Shown here in pieces: positions 1-5,847 of a DNA stretch of 8,272 nucleotides. Source of the DNA: Clostridia bacterium (lineage in GTDB: Bacteria > Bacillota > Clostridia > Christensenellales > Borkfalkiaceae); assembly GCA_017452305.1 (NCBI GenBank), contig JAFTMQ010000142.1:1-8272 (forward strand), written 5' to 3'. The notes below the pieces were generated by a model. That model was not told the origin of the DNA. It made no database searches and saw only the letters and a program-made list of their open reading frames with translations. The translations under genes and the position numbers were made by a program. How positions within the stretch are numbered: position 1 is the first letter of the stretch; the number at the start of each line of letters is the position of its first letter.

Positions 1-1676
1 AGGACTGCTTTCAAGCCCGTTACGGGATAGCCTGCAAGAGGGCCGTGTTCCATTGATTCACGAAGACCTTTTTCCACTGCGGGGAAGTAGTTCTTGGGTA
101 CTGCGCCGCCAACAACTTCTTCTTCAAATACGAATTCTTCTTCGCTCGGCGAGAAACGGATTTTAACGTGACCGTATTGACCGTGGCCGCCCGATTGCTT
201 TTTATGCTTGCCTTCTGCTTCCGCTTTGCCGCGGATGGTTTCACGGTAAGCGATTTTCGGTTCGGAAAGCTTCATTTCTACGCCGTAACGTGCCTTAACC
301 TTCTTCGCCAAAATTTCAAGCTGTGCGTCGCCTTGGCCGCCGATGACCATTTCGCCCGTTTCCGCGTTCTTTTCGATAGAGAAGGTATAATCTTCTTCTT
401 TGAGCTTCGCAAGACCTGCAAACACCTTGTCTTCTTCGCCTTTCTTTGCCGCCGCAACCGACATAAAGAGGGTAGGCTTCGGGAAGTAGATAGGGGAGAA
501 CTTCACCTTCGCGTTCACGTCGCAAAGGGTGTCGCCCGTGTTGGTGTTGTTGAGTTTGTTCACCGCGCCGATGTCGCCCGTTGCAAGTTGGTCAACGGGT
601 TCCATTTTCTTGCCGCGAAGCGCGTAAATTTGACCGATTCTTTCTTCCGTTTCCGTGTTGGGATTCCAAACGGTAGAGCCGCTCTTCAAAACGCCGCGGA
701 AAGATTTCAAATAACTAAGCTTTCCAGAGAACGGATCGATAACCGTCTTAAATACCTGCGCCGCGAAAGGAGCGTCCGCTTCGGTGCGGAGAGAGTACAT
801 TTTGCCTTCTTCGTTGAGGTCTTCTACCATCGTATTAAGACGTTCACGCGCGAGGGGCATGTACGTAACGATTTCGTTTAAGAGGTTGATAACGCCGCGG
901 TTGGTAAGCGCCGAGCCCGCCATGACGGGGATAGTGTTGACGGACGCGATACCGATACGGATACCGCGGATGGTTTCTTCACGCGTCAAATCGCCCTTTT
1001 CAAAGTATTTGTCGAGCAACATTTCGTCGTTTTCCGCCGCTGTTTCCATAAGCTGCGCCTTCATTTCTTCTACTTGGTCCAACATATTGTCGGGGATAGC
1101 GATTTCTTGAGGGCCGCCTTCTTTGAAGAGGTAAGCCTTTTCTTGCAAAGCGTTGATACAGCCTTGCATCTTGCCGTTTTCCATAATAGGAATTTGGATG
1201 GGTGCAAGCTTGCCCGAATATTTCGCCTTCAAAGCGTTCACCGTGCCAAGATAGTCTGCGTTTTCCTTGTCCATACCGTTGATGAAAATGATAAGCGGTT
1301 TACCAAGCTTCAAGCAAGAATCAACAATCGTTTCCGCGCCGATGGGCAATACGCCGTTCGCGCCGATAACGAGCAATGCGCCGCCCGCCGCGCGCAAGCC
1401 TTCGTTGCGTTCGCCTTCAAAATCATAATAACCGGGCAAGTCGAGAAGGTTAACCTTTACGTTCTTCCAAATAAGGTTAGAGCAAGACGTGTAAATGGAC
1501 ATCGTCTTTGCTTTTTCCAAATCGTCGTAATCGCTAACCGTCGTGCCGGCAGCAATCGTGCCCATGCGGTCGATAACGCCGCCGTTAAAAAGCATAGCCT
1601 CAACAAGCGTGGTTTTACCCTCGCCGCTGTGGCCGACTACCGCAATATTACGGATGCTTTCAAATGTAGTGCTCAT
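1..1676 (-). CDS. Elongation factor G-like (EF-G2-type) translational GTPase, 3' end outside window
   Basis: This is the N-terminal 558 residues of a ribosome-associated GTPase; the frame stays open to the window edge, so the C-terminus (rest of domain IV and domain V) is missing. The GTPase domain shows the P-loop GHSGEGKT (residues 15-22), a switch I-like segment ending in MSIYTS (59-64), switch II DLPGYYDF (79-86), the guanine-specificity motif NGMD (133-136) and GSA (254-256). Domain II lies around 300-370. A typical domain IV stretch, SGGHGQYGHV, starts at 495. The P-loop differs from the canonical EF-G HVDAGKT, switch II has Tyr83 where EF-G has the catalytic His (PGH), and NKxD has lost its Lys. 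From family knowledge, the PGY form is seen in EF-G2-like paralogues, so this is probably not the main translocase FusA. The ATG is preceded by AAGGGGGA about 10 bases upstream. Family assignment is firm; the exact role is unknown. Confidence 0.93.
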   Translation of the reverse strand, partial: MSTTFESIRNIAVVGHSGEGKTTLVEAMLFNGGVIDRMGTIAAGTTVSDYDDLEKAKTMSIYTSCSNLIWKNVKVNLLDLPGYYDFEGERNEGLRAAGGALLVIGANGVLPIGAETIVDSCLKLGKPLIIFINGMDKENADYLGTVNALKAKYSGKLAPIQIPIMENGKMQGCINALQEKAYLFKEGGPQEIAIPDNMLDQVEEMKAQLMETAAENDEMLLDKYFEKGDLTREETIRGIRIGIASVNTIPVMAGSALTNRGVINLLNEIVTYMPLARERLNTMVEDLNEEGKMYSLRTEADAPFAAQVFKTVIDPFSGKLSYLKSFRGVLKSGSTVWNPNTETEERIGQIYALRGKKMEPVDQLATGDIGAVNKLNNTNTGDTLCDVNAKVKFSPIYFPKPTLFMSVAAAKKGEEDKVFAGLAKLKEEDYTFSIEKNAETGEMVIGGQGDAQLEILAKKVKARYGVEMKLSEPKIAYRETIRGKAEAEGKHKKQSGGHGQYGHVKIRFSPSEEEFVFEEEVVGGAVPKNYFPAVEKGLRESMEHGPLAGYPVTGLKAV

Positions 1677-1710
1677 AATAAAAATCCCCCTTGTGTGGTT
1701 GAAATAAATT

Positions 1711-1798
1711 TTATCGGCGGCTACGGTGCTACTTATCGTGTGTGGCGGAGTTCTCTCATCCCCGCATTTTTCGTCGTCCGTAACAAGAAAACCGATAA
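1711..1798 (-). promoter_or_regulatory. Putative structured 5' leader of the EF-G-like gene
   Basis: Three complementary pairs of segments nest inside one another in the untranslated leader. TTATCGG (1798-1792) pairs with CCGATAA (1717-1711). TACGG (1782-1778) pairs with CCGTA (1726-1722). GCGGGG (1765-1760) pairs with CTCCGC (1750-1745, one G-T pair) around a 9-base loop. The outer helix begins almost exactly at the transcription start expected from the promoter at 1807-1835, and the fold ends about 20 bases before the ribosome binding site. I recognise no known riboswitch consensus. It could be a cis-regulatory or stabilising leader, or chance pairing. Confidence 0.4.
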
Positions 1799-1806
1799 TT
1801 ACAAAC

Positions 1807-1835
1807 ATTATATTATATTTTCAAACATTTTTCAA
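1807..1835 (-). promoter_or_regulatory. Sigma-A promoter for the EF-G-like gene
   Basis: On the minus strand, a -35 box TTGAAA (1835-1830) and a perfect -10 box TATAAT (1812-1807) are separated by 17 bases. Transcription should start near 1800, giving a leader of about 124 bases before the ATG at 1676. Confidence 0.8.
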
Positions 1836-1840
1836 GGGGG

Positions 1841-1871
1841 TTTTGGAAAAAAGTTGCTTGATTTTCCAAAA
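1841..1871. repeat. Perfect 10-base inverted repeat between divergent promoters
   Basis: TTTTGGAAAA (1841-1850) and TTTTCCAAAA (1862-1871) are exact reverse complements with an 11-base gap. A third related half, TTTTCCAA, lies at 1882-1889. The repeat sits just upstream of the EF-G-like gene's -35 box and about 35 bases upstream of the cysteine desulfurase -35 box. It could be an operator serving either promoter, or an A/T-tract UP element. It is too AT-rich and poorly placed to be a convincing terminator. Confidence 0.5.
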
Positions 1872-1906
1872 AAATTTCCGCTTTTCCAATAAAATCCGCC
1901 GCTTTA

Positions 1907-1935
1907 TTGACAAAACGGAAAAAAGAGGGTATAAT
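1907..1935 (+). promoter_or_regulatory. Perfect consensus sigma-A promoter for the cysteine desulfurase
   Basis: TTGACA (1907-1912), a 17-base spacer and TATAAT (1930-1935) match the consensus at every position. Transcription should begin at about 1941-1943, giving a leader of about 83 bases. This start lies downstream of an in-frame ATG at 1938, so that ATG cannot be translated from this promoter. The leader contains two copies of TGCGGAAT (1939-1946 and 1953-1960) and a small palindrome, CATTAT-GGA-ATAATG (1965-1979). Confidence 0.9.
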
Positions 1936-2024
1936 GAATGCGGAATATAGAGTGCGGAATGCGACATTATGGAATAATGGAAGCAAAGCAAATCAAAATG
2001 CAAAACGCACGACAAAGGATAGAG

Positions 2025-3164
2025 ATGAACACCATTTACCTTGACCACGCGGCGACGACGCCGCTCGACAAAGACATACTCGATAAAATGTTGCCTTACT
2101 TAACGGGAACCTTCGGCAACGCCGATTCCCCGCACGCCTTGGGCAGAAAGGCAATGAACGCCGTAGATAACGCGCGCGATTGCGTGGCGGCGCTTATCAA
2201 CGCCAAGCCCAACGAGGTGTATTTCACTTCGGGCGGTACGGAAGCGGATAATTGGGCGATTATCGGCGGCGCATACGCGGCAAAAGAGAGAGGACGGACA
2301 AAAATTTTAATTTCCGCCATCGAACACCACGCCGTACTTGCAGCGGCGGAAAAATTACGCGCGGACGGCTTTGAAATCGTGCAAATTCCCGTAAACGAGG
2401 GGGGCAGGTGCGAGTTGAACACCGCAGAAGCCCTTTTGGACGATACCGTCGGCTTGGTTGCCGTAATGGCGGCAAACAACGAAACGGGCGCGCTGCAGCC
2501 CATAAAAGCGCTTGCGGATTTGGCGCATAAGGCGGGCGCGGTATTCTTTACCGACGCGGTGCAAGCCGCTCCGTATATGCCCATTGACGTCAAAGCGTTG
2601 GGGGTGGATATGCTTTCCCTTTCCTCACATAAATTTTACGGCCCGAAAGGTTGCGGCGCGCTGTATATCAAAAGCGGCGTAAAAATCAAGGGGCACGTCG
2701 TCGGCGGCGAGCAGGAAAGAGGGTTGCGCGGCGGCACGACCAACGTCGCGGCGGTTGTCGGCTTGGCGGCGGCGTATCAAAAGGCGGTGGAAACGCTTTC
2801 GCATTCGCAAGAAAAGCTTACCGCATTGCGCAACGCCTTTTTGGACGAGCTGTCCGTTTTGGACGGCGTAAGTATCAACGGGAATAACGAAAACGATTTG
2901 CCCGCGGTGCTCAATTTGCGTATCGAGGGGGTAAACAACGCCGACTTTGTGTATAGTATGGACTTGCAAGGGGTGTGCGTAGCGGCGGGCTCTGCCTGTG
3001 CAAGCGCGTCGATAAAGCCGAGCCACGTATTGACGGCAATGGGTTTTTCGGACGAGCAAGCCAAGGAATGCGTGCGTATTAGCTTTGGTAAATACAACAC
3101 GGAAGCGGAAGTGCGAGAGGGCGCAAAAAAAGCGGTGGAAATCATCAACCGCCTTAGGAAATAA
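2025..3164 (+). CDS. nifS: Cysteine desulfurase, group I NifS/IscS type
   Basis: A 379-residue PLP enzyme that releases sulfur from L-cysteine as a persulfide, giving alanine, and supplies it for Fe-S cluster assembly or tRNA thiolation. The N-terminus IYLDHAATTP (4-13) is typical. Other motifs are the PLP-stacking His in EHHAVL (100-105), NNETG (151-155), Asp177 and Gln180 of the cofactor pocket, the Schiff-base lysine Lys203 in SSHKFYGPKG, RGGTTNV (235-241) and the persulfide-carrying Cys325 in GSACASAS (322-329). Length and the long catalytic loop fit group I rather than SufS. NifS and IscS cannot be separated from sequence alone; the symbol is the common Clostridia usage. The ATG at 2025 is chosen because conservation begins there, AAAGGA lies 5 bases upstream, and in-frame codons before it are unconserved and start ahead of the promoter's expected transcript. 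No scaffold gene (nifU, iscU) or thiI is adjacent, so it appears to be transcribed alone. Confidence 0.96.
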   Translation: MNTIYLDHAATTPLDKDILDKMLPYLTGTFGNADSPHALGRKAMNAVDNARDCVAALINAKPNEVYFTSGGTEADNWAIIGGAYAAKERGRTKILISAIEHHAVLAAAEKLRADGFEIVQIPVNEGGRCELNTAEALLDDTVGLVAVMAANNETGALQPIKALADLAHKAGAVFFTDAVQAAPYMPIDVKALGVDMLSLSSHKFYGPKGCGALYIKSGVKIKGHVVGGEQERGLRGGTTNVAAVVGLAAAYQKAVETLSHSQEKLTALRNAFLDELSVLDGVSINGNNENDLPAVLNLRIEGVNNADFVYSMDLQGVCVAAGSACASASIKPSHVLTAMGFSDEQAKECVRISFGKYNTEAEVREGAKKAVEIINRLRK

Positions 3165-3191
3165 TTTTTTATTTAGTAATCATTAGCATAA

Positions 3192-3233
3192 AAAAACAAG
3201 GCCACAACCGTGACCTTGTTTTTATTTTTTTTT
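3192..3233. terminator. Intrinsic terminator between convergent genes, probably bidirectional
   Basis: The stem AAAAACAAGG (3192-3201) pairs with CCTTGTTTTT (3214-3223). After one C-A mismatch it continues as CAC/GTG around an AACC loop. A run of nine T follows on the plus strand (3225-3233), ending cysteine desulfurase transcription. On the minus strand the A/T-rich stem base can act as the U tract for the converging membrane protein gene, whose stop codon lies at 3234-3232. Confidence 0.88.
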
Positions 3234-3696
3234 AGCCGTAGTAAGGTGCGATGATTGCATCGATAACCTTTGCAAATTCCGAACAGCCAATCGCAGCAAT
3301 CACGATAGAGGCGATGAGGAAACCCAAGCCGATGAGTGCGAGTACAAGTGTCGAAACTGCTTTCGTTTCACATTTGTTGGCGAAGTATTTGCAGATACCG
3401 ATGATGTCGAAAATCAACGCAAGGAGCATGAACAAGGCGCCGCTGAAATAGATTGCGCCAAACGAAAATTTGAAGGTAAGTTTAAGGGTGTCAAGTACCA
3501 TAATTTCGTCGGGCGTAGTTGCAACACCGGTAAATTCCGTAGAAAGCGTTTCCATGATAATTTCTGCGATCATATCTTTGAGTCCGCTGAAAACCAAGGC
3601 GACGATACCCGTCGTTACGAATGCAACAATCGCCAAAATCATTGCCGCAAGCGAAGGGCCATAACCTTTCTTTTCTTCATTGTTAGAAGTAGCCAT
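3232..3696 (-). CDS. Small three-pass membrane protein, paralogue of the 4018-4455 gene
   Basis: A 154-residue protein of unknown function. A short polar N-terminus, MATSNNEEKKGYG, is followed by three hydrophobic segments at about 13-38, 79-103 and 113-137. A mixed, partly acidic segment (about 40-75) separates the first two, and the tail is short. It is clearly related to the gene at 4018-4455: 19 of the first 26 residues match, and 27 of 58 match ungapped across the last two membrane segments, including the shared KYF-x-N turn. An in-frame ATG five codons upstream is rejected because it overlaps the ribosome binding site; GGAGG lies 8 bases before the ATG at 3696. It has its own promoter (3837-3865) with a leader of about 135 bases. 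There is no signal-peptidase site, catalytic motif or recognised domain. Confidence 0.85.
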   Translation of the reverse strand: MATSNNEEKKGYGPSLAAMILAIVAFVTTGIVALVFSGLKDMIAEIIMETLSTEFTGVATTPDEIMVLDTLKLTFKFSFGAIYFSGALFMLLALIFDIIGICKYFANKCETKAVSTLVLALIGLGFLIASIVIAAIGCSEFAKVIDAIIAPYYG

Positions 3697-3724
3697 AAAA
3701 ATTTCCTCCATAAATTATATTATT
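3697..3724 (-). repeat. Duplicated translation leader, copy 1
   Basis: These 28 bases directly before the start codon are the same as bases 4456-4484 before the paralogous gene, apart from one extra A there. They include the GGAGG ribosome binding site and an upstream AATAATATAAT stretch. The identity continues into the first codons of both genes. This near-perfect noncoding match exceeds that of the proteins, which suggests a recent duplication, local conversion or selection on the translation start. Confidence 0.85.
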
Positions 3725-3836
3725 TAATGTTGTAAGCCGTAGTTTTTCAACCCACGCATTTTTAAAAAAAGAAACGAGTGCGGGGCAAACTTAAGAACGT
3801 TTAACCCGTTGCGTCCGTTTCACGTTACTATATATA

Positions 3837-3865
3837 ATTATAACACAAGCTTTTGCACAAAGCAA
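3837..3865 (-). promoter_or_regulatory. Sigma-A promoter for the downstream membrane protein gene
   Basis: On the minus strand, TTGCTT (3865-3860), 17 bases and TATAAT (3842-3837). Transcription should start near 3830 and read into the gene that starts at 3696. The same boxes and spacing occur 1080 bases upstream. Confidence 0.8.
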
Positions 3866-3873
3866 TAGTTTTT

Positions 3874-3927
3874 TTACATTTTTGGCGCATATGGCGGATT
3901 TTTTAGTCAACGCATCTGTAAAGCGAT
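3874..3927 (-). pseudogene. Decayed 3' tip of a phosphopantetheinyl transferase gene (duplication scar)
   Basis: Read on the minus strand, these 18 codons give IALQMR-stop-LKNPPYAPKM-stop. The intact transferase at 4964-5587 ends DALQAKFFENSPYAL. ALQ and (N)xPYA align without gaps, and nucleotide identity over 42 aligned bases is 26 of 42, highest next to the duplicated promoter. An internal TGA and an altered end show it is non-functional. It sits exactly where a copied transferase 3' end should be relative to the duplicated promoter, which is what makes this short match credible. Upstream of it I see no further similarity. Confidence 0.65.
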
Positions 3928-3964
3928 GAAAAATAGAAGATAAAAAGAAAAACGAACTTAATAT

Positions 3965-4000
3965 AAAACACCCCAAACCCAAAGGTAAGGGGTGCTTTTT
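3965..4000 (-). terminator. Intrinsic terminator of the two-gene membrane protein unit
   Basis: On the minus strand, CACCCC (3994-3989) pairs with GGGGTG (3974-3969). AAAA/TTTT bases flank the stem, and the loop is about 14 bases. TTTTATAT follows on the minus strand. It begins about 18 bases after the stop codon at 4018. A run of five T also follows on the plus strand. Confidence 0.8.
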
Positions 4001-4017
4001 GATTTAGTTGATATGTA

Positions 4018-4455
4018 TTAGAGATAAATTGAAACCATTTTCAATGCGGTAGAATAACCTACGCTTGCGATAATGATAGAAGCTACAATCAAAGCACCTG
4101 CGATGCAAGCCATAACGAGTACGGATTTCGCTTTGTCGGGCGCGGTGTTTTTAAAGTATTTTACCATTGCTACGATAAAGCAAATCAACGCGATCAATAA
4201 GAACAAGCCGCCGTCGTAATAATAAACTGCAAACGCCGCGTTAATTGAGAAGTCCATGATTTGTTGGGGAACGTTCGCAGAACCGATCATTTCGTTGAAG
4301 ACTTCAGAAAATGCGTTCCAAAATTCGGGTTGCTTAACAAAGAAACCTAAAACAGCAACCGTAACAACGGTGGTTAAGAAGCCGATGATAGATAAAATCA
4401 TCGCCGCAAGTGCAGGCCCAAAGCCTTTCTTTGCTTCATTGTTAGAAGTGGACAT
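4018..4455 (-). CDS. Small three-pass membrane protein, paralogue of the 3232-3696 gene
   Basis: A 145-residue protein of unknown function with a polar N-terminus (MSTSNNEAKKGFG) and three predicted membrane segments at about 14-40, 78-99 and 111-134. Between the first two is a roughly 35-residue segment rich in Phe, Asn and Glu. This loop differs from that of its paralogue while the N-terminus and the last two membrane segments are conserved, so the loop may carry the individual function (inference). GGAGG lies about 9 bases before the ATG at 4455, within a leader shared with the paralogue. It follows the 4525-4854 gene by 69 bases with no terminator between, so the two are probably co-transcribed from 4917-4945 and end at the hairpin at 3965-4000. 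No enzyme motif is seen. Confidence 0.85.
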   Translation of the reverse strand: MSTSNNEAKKGFGPALAAMILSIIGFLTTVVTVAVLGFFVKQPEFWNAFSEVFNEMIGSANVPQQIMDFSINAAFAVYYYDGGLFLLIALICFIVAMVKYFKNTAPDKAKSVLVMACIAGALIVASIIIASVGYSTALKMVSIYL

Positions 4456-4484
4456 AAAAAATTTCCTCCATAAATTATATTATT
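4456..4484 (-). repeat. Duplicated translation leader, copy 2
   Basis: Counterpart of 3697-3724: the same 28 bases plus one A, containing GGAGG. The TATAAT within it lacks a credible -35 box at 17 bases in either copy, so I read it as part of the leader rather than as a promoter. Confidence 0.85.
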
Positions 4485-4524
4485 CAGTACAGAAAGCAAA
4501 TTGCCTCTAAACTTAAAAATTTCC

Positions 4525-4854
4525 TTAAATTAAAAACAAAATCATAGTGACGATAAAGCTTGTTGCAAAATTCAAAACGGTAATTGCCGTAAAGACAATC
4601 GACCATACAAAGTTGCAAAGGGGTTTTTCTCCCACGCTTGCCCATACGTACTCTTTGCGCGCTTTAAGAAAGAAAAACACGCATGCGCCTACGCCTGCCG
4701 CCGCCAAAACCGCCAAGAATATCCAAGCCGCCACGTCCGTTTTATGTAAAGCAAGGAAGAACAAAGCCGTGCAAACGGACGTTGCCAGCATAATGGCAAG
4801 CTCTATCCAAACAAGGCTTAAATTTTCCGTTGTCTTTTTATTCGAGGCCGACAT
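4525..4854 (-). CDS. Small three-pass membrane protein, unrecognised
   Basis: A 109-residue protein with a short polar N-terminus (MSASNKKTTEN) and three hydrophobic segments at about 13-36, 42-63 and 82-109, the last reaching the C-terminus. A basic linker (KARKEY, 64-69) separates the second and third. Its start resembles the MSTSN start of the next gene, but I see no convincing similarity beyond that. GGAG lies about 9 bases upstream of the ATG, and its promoter lies at 4917-4945. It is the first gene of the unit that continues into 4018-4455, and it has no counterpart in the downstream duplicated copy, so it was either lost there or never copied. Function is unknown. Confidence 0.8.
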   Translation of the reverse strand: MSASNKKTTENLSLVWIELAIMLATSVCTALFFLALHKTDVAAWIFLAVLAAAGVGACVFFFLKARKEYVWASVGEKPLCNFVWSIVFTAITVLNFATSFIVTMILFLI

Positions 4855-4880
4855 AGGTACACTCCGTTTCTTTGCTTCAC

Positions 4881-4901
4881 AAAACGGAACCCGTCCGTTT
4901 T
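4881..4901 (-). promoter_or_regulatory. Perfect 8-base-pair hairpin at the start of the leader
   Basis: AAAACGGA and TCCGTTTT (4901-4894 and 4888-4881 on the minus strand) enclose a 5-base loop about 10 bases after the expected transcription start at about 4910. Only four T follow, so it is a weak terminator at best. It could stabilise the 5' end, or attenuate read-through from the transferase gene upstream. The stem is not preserved in the duplicated copy. Confidence 0.4.
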
Positions 4902-5011
4902 TCGTTACTATATATCATTATAGCACAAGGTTTTGCATAAAGCAATAGATTTTCTCGATTTTTTTATAGCGCATACGGCGAATTTTCAAAGAATTTCGCT
5001 TGCAAAGCGTC
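4892..5011 (-). repeat. Duplicated promoter segment, copy 2 (upstream, presumed parent)
   Basis: Parent copy of 3812-3927. It includes the promoter at 4917-4945 and the last codons of the intact phosphopantetheinyl transferase gene. The overlap with a complete gene here, against a broken tip in the other copy, gives the direction of the duplication. Confidence 0.8.
4917..4945 (-). promoter_or_regulatory. Sigma-A promoter for the two-gene membrane protein unit
   Basis: On the minus strand, TTGCTT (4945-4940), 17 bases and TATAAT (4922-4917). It lies just after the transferase stop codon at 4964. No terminator separates it from the operon upstream, so the membrane protein genes may also be transcribed by read-through. 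Confidence 0.8.
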
Positions 5012-5587
5012 CTTGCTTGCCACGGAAAGGATATATACTTCCCCGTCCACGTCAATTTGCCGCGTCTGCACGTTTTCCGCCCCGTCGATACGGCTTGGAA
5101 TAAATTTCGGATACGCCCCCGTTTTAAACAAGCTTTCCTTTTGCGTCCAGGCTTCCAACAAAAATTCGCTCGCGCGCTTGGGTGAAAGGGCAAGCCGACG
5201 GTATTCTTCCATTTCCGCGTCCGTCAAAATTTTTTCGGCAATCCGCCCTTCGTTTTTCACCGCCGCAAGCCGTTCAATATCCACGCCGACGGGGGAATCG
5301 GACACCGCCACCGCAATCGCGCCCCCGCTATGCGAGAGGGAAAAGTGGCAAAAATCGCACGACCATTTCCCATTTTCCGATTTGGTGAACGAAATTTCCT
5401 CTATGCGTTTGCCAAACGAATGGAAAAGCGCGTATTCCAACAGCTTCCACACGCAATATTTTTCTTTTTGTACCTTTTCGGACGTACAAGCGGAAATTTC
5501 CTCGTCGCGCAAAGACGGAAAAACCCCTCTTACGCGAAGGTGAGAGGGGATAGATGCCGTATAGACCGAAAGGAAGGGAGCGCGCAT
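4964..5587 (-). CDS. Sfp-type 4'-phosphopantetheinyl transferase
   Basis: A 207-residue enzyme predicted to move the phosphopantetheine arm of CoA onto the conserved serine of a carrier protein. The three family motifs are present: FSLSHS (82-87), GVDIE (101-105) with the Mg2+-binding Asp103 and Glu105, and WTQKESLFK (147-155) with Trp147, Lys150, Glu151 and Lys155. Length fits the Sfp/Gsp class (about 200-240 residues) rather than the short AcpS class that usually serves fatty acid synthesis. The ATG overlaps the stop codon of the carrier protein gene as TAATG, with no strong ribosome binding site, so translation is probably coupled. The adjacent carrier protein is the obvious substrate. The last codons are duplicated as a scar at 3874-3927. 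Confidence 0.94.
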   Translation of the reverse strand: MRAPFLSVYTASIPSHLRVRGVFPSLRDEEISACTSEKVQKEKYCVWKLLEYALFHSFGKRIEEISFTKSENGKWSCDFCHFSLSHSGGAIAVAVSDSPVGVDIERLAAVKNEGRIAEKILTDAEMEEYRRLALSPKRASEFLLEAWTQKESLFKTGAYPKFIPSRIDGAENVQTRQIDVDGEVYILSVASKDALQAKFFENSPYAL

Positions 5588-5847
5588 TAGCCGTTTACTT
5601 CGCTTTCGATATAGTTTACTACGTCGCCAACCGTTTTGAAATCGGAAACGACTTCTTCATCGAAGCAGATGTCGAAGGTTTCTTCAATCGCGATAACGAC
5701 GAACAAGAGGGCGATGGAGTTCATACCCAAGTCGGTCGTAAGGTTGGACGCTTCCGAGCAGTTGTCAAGCGAGTCGGGCTCGTTGCCCGTCGCTTGCAAA
5801 ATGATTTCTTTTAATTTTTCAATAATTTCCGTTCTCGTCATGATCAT
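5587..5847 (-). CDS. Acyl carrier protein, operon-specific
   Basis: An 86-residue acidic carrier protein that should hold acyl groups as thioesters on a phosphopantetheine arm. The attachment site is Ser44 in DLGMNSIALL (39-48), followed by the helix II run of hydrophobic residues and FVVIAIEETFDI (49-60). The usual DSL is NSI here, which is more common in specialised carriers than in housekeeping AcpP. The start is either the ATG at 5847, overlapping the ligase stop codon as TAATG, or the ATG two codons later at 5841; an AGAGA stretch upstream could serve either, and coupling favours the first. Position between a ligase and a phosphopantetheinyl transferase suggests these three serve each other. 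Confidence 0.94.
   Translation of the reverse strand: MIMTRTEIIEKLKEIILQATGNEPDSLDNCSEASNLTTDLGMNSIALLFVVIAIEETFDICFDEEVVSDFKTVGDVVNYIESEVNG

Larger units (their letters stand above)
3812..3927 (-). repeat. Duplicated promoter segment, copy 1 (downstream copy)
   Basis: Bases 3812-3870 match 4892-4950 at 52 of 59 positions without gaps. After a 4-base shift, similarity continues through the shared CGCATA (3886-3891 against 4970-4975) into what is coding sequence in copy 2. The segment contains the promoter at 3837-3865 and the decayed gene tip at 3874-3927. Spacing between copies is 1080-1084 bases. Confidence 0.85.

Noticed and set aside
1711..1798. Assignment of the EF-G-like leader to a known riboswitch
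   Set aside because: I compared it from memory with TPP, SAM, fluoride, guanidine, THF, ZTP and manganese consensus cores and found no match.
168..1892. Two plus-strand open frames (168-881, 1074-1892) opposite the EF-G-like gene
   Set aside because: They are shadows of the EF-G-like frame, have no ribosome binding site or family motifs, and the second runs through the promoter and leader region.
1938..2024. Upstream in-frame start adding 29 residues to the cysteine desulfurase
   Set aside because: It lies before the expected transcription start, lacks a ribosome binding site, and the family's conserved N-terminus starts after the ATG at 2025.
3715..3724. TATAAT inside the duplicated leaders as a second promoter
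   Set aside because: There is no acceptable -35 box at 16-18 bases in either copy, and stronger promoters exist upstream.
3791..3982. 63-codon minus-strand open frame between the membrane protein genes
   Set aside because: It overlaps a terminator and a promoter, has no ribosome binding site, and part of it is the duplication scar.
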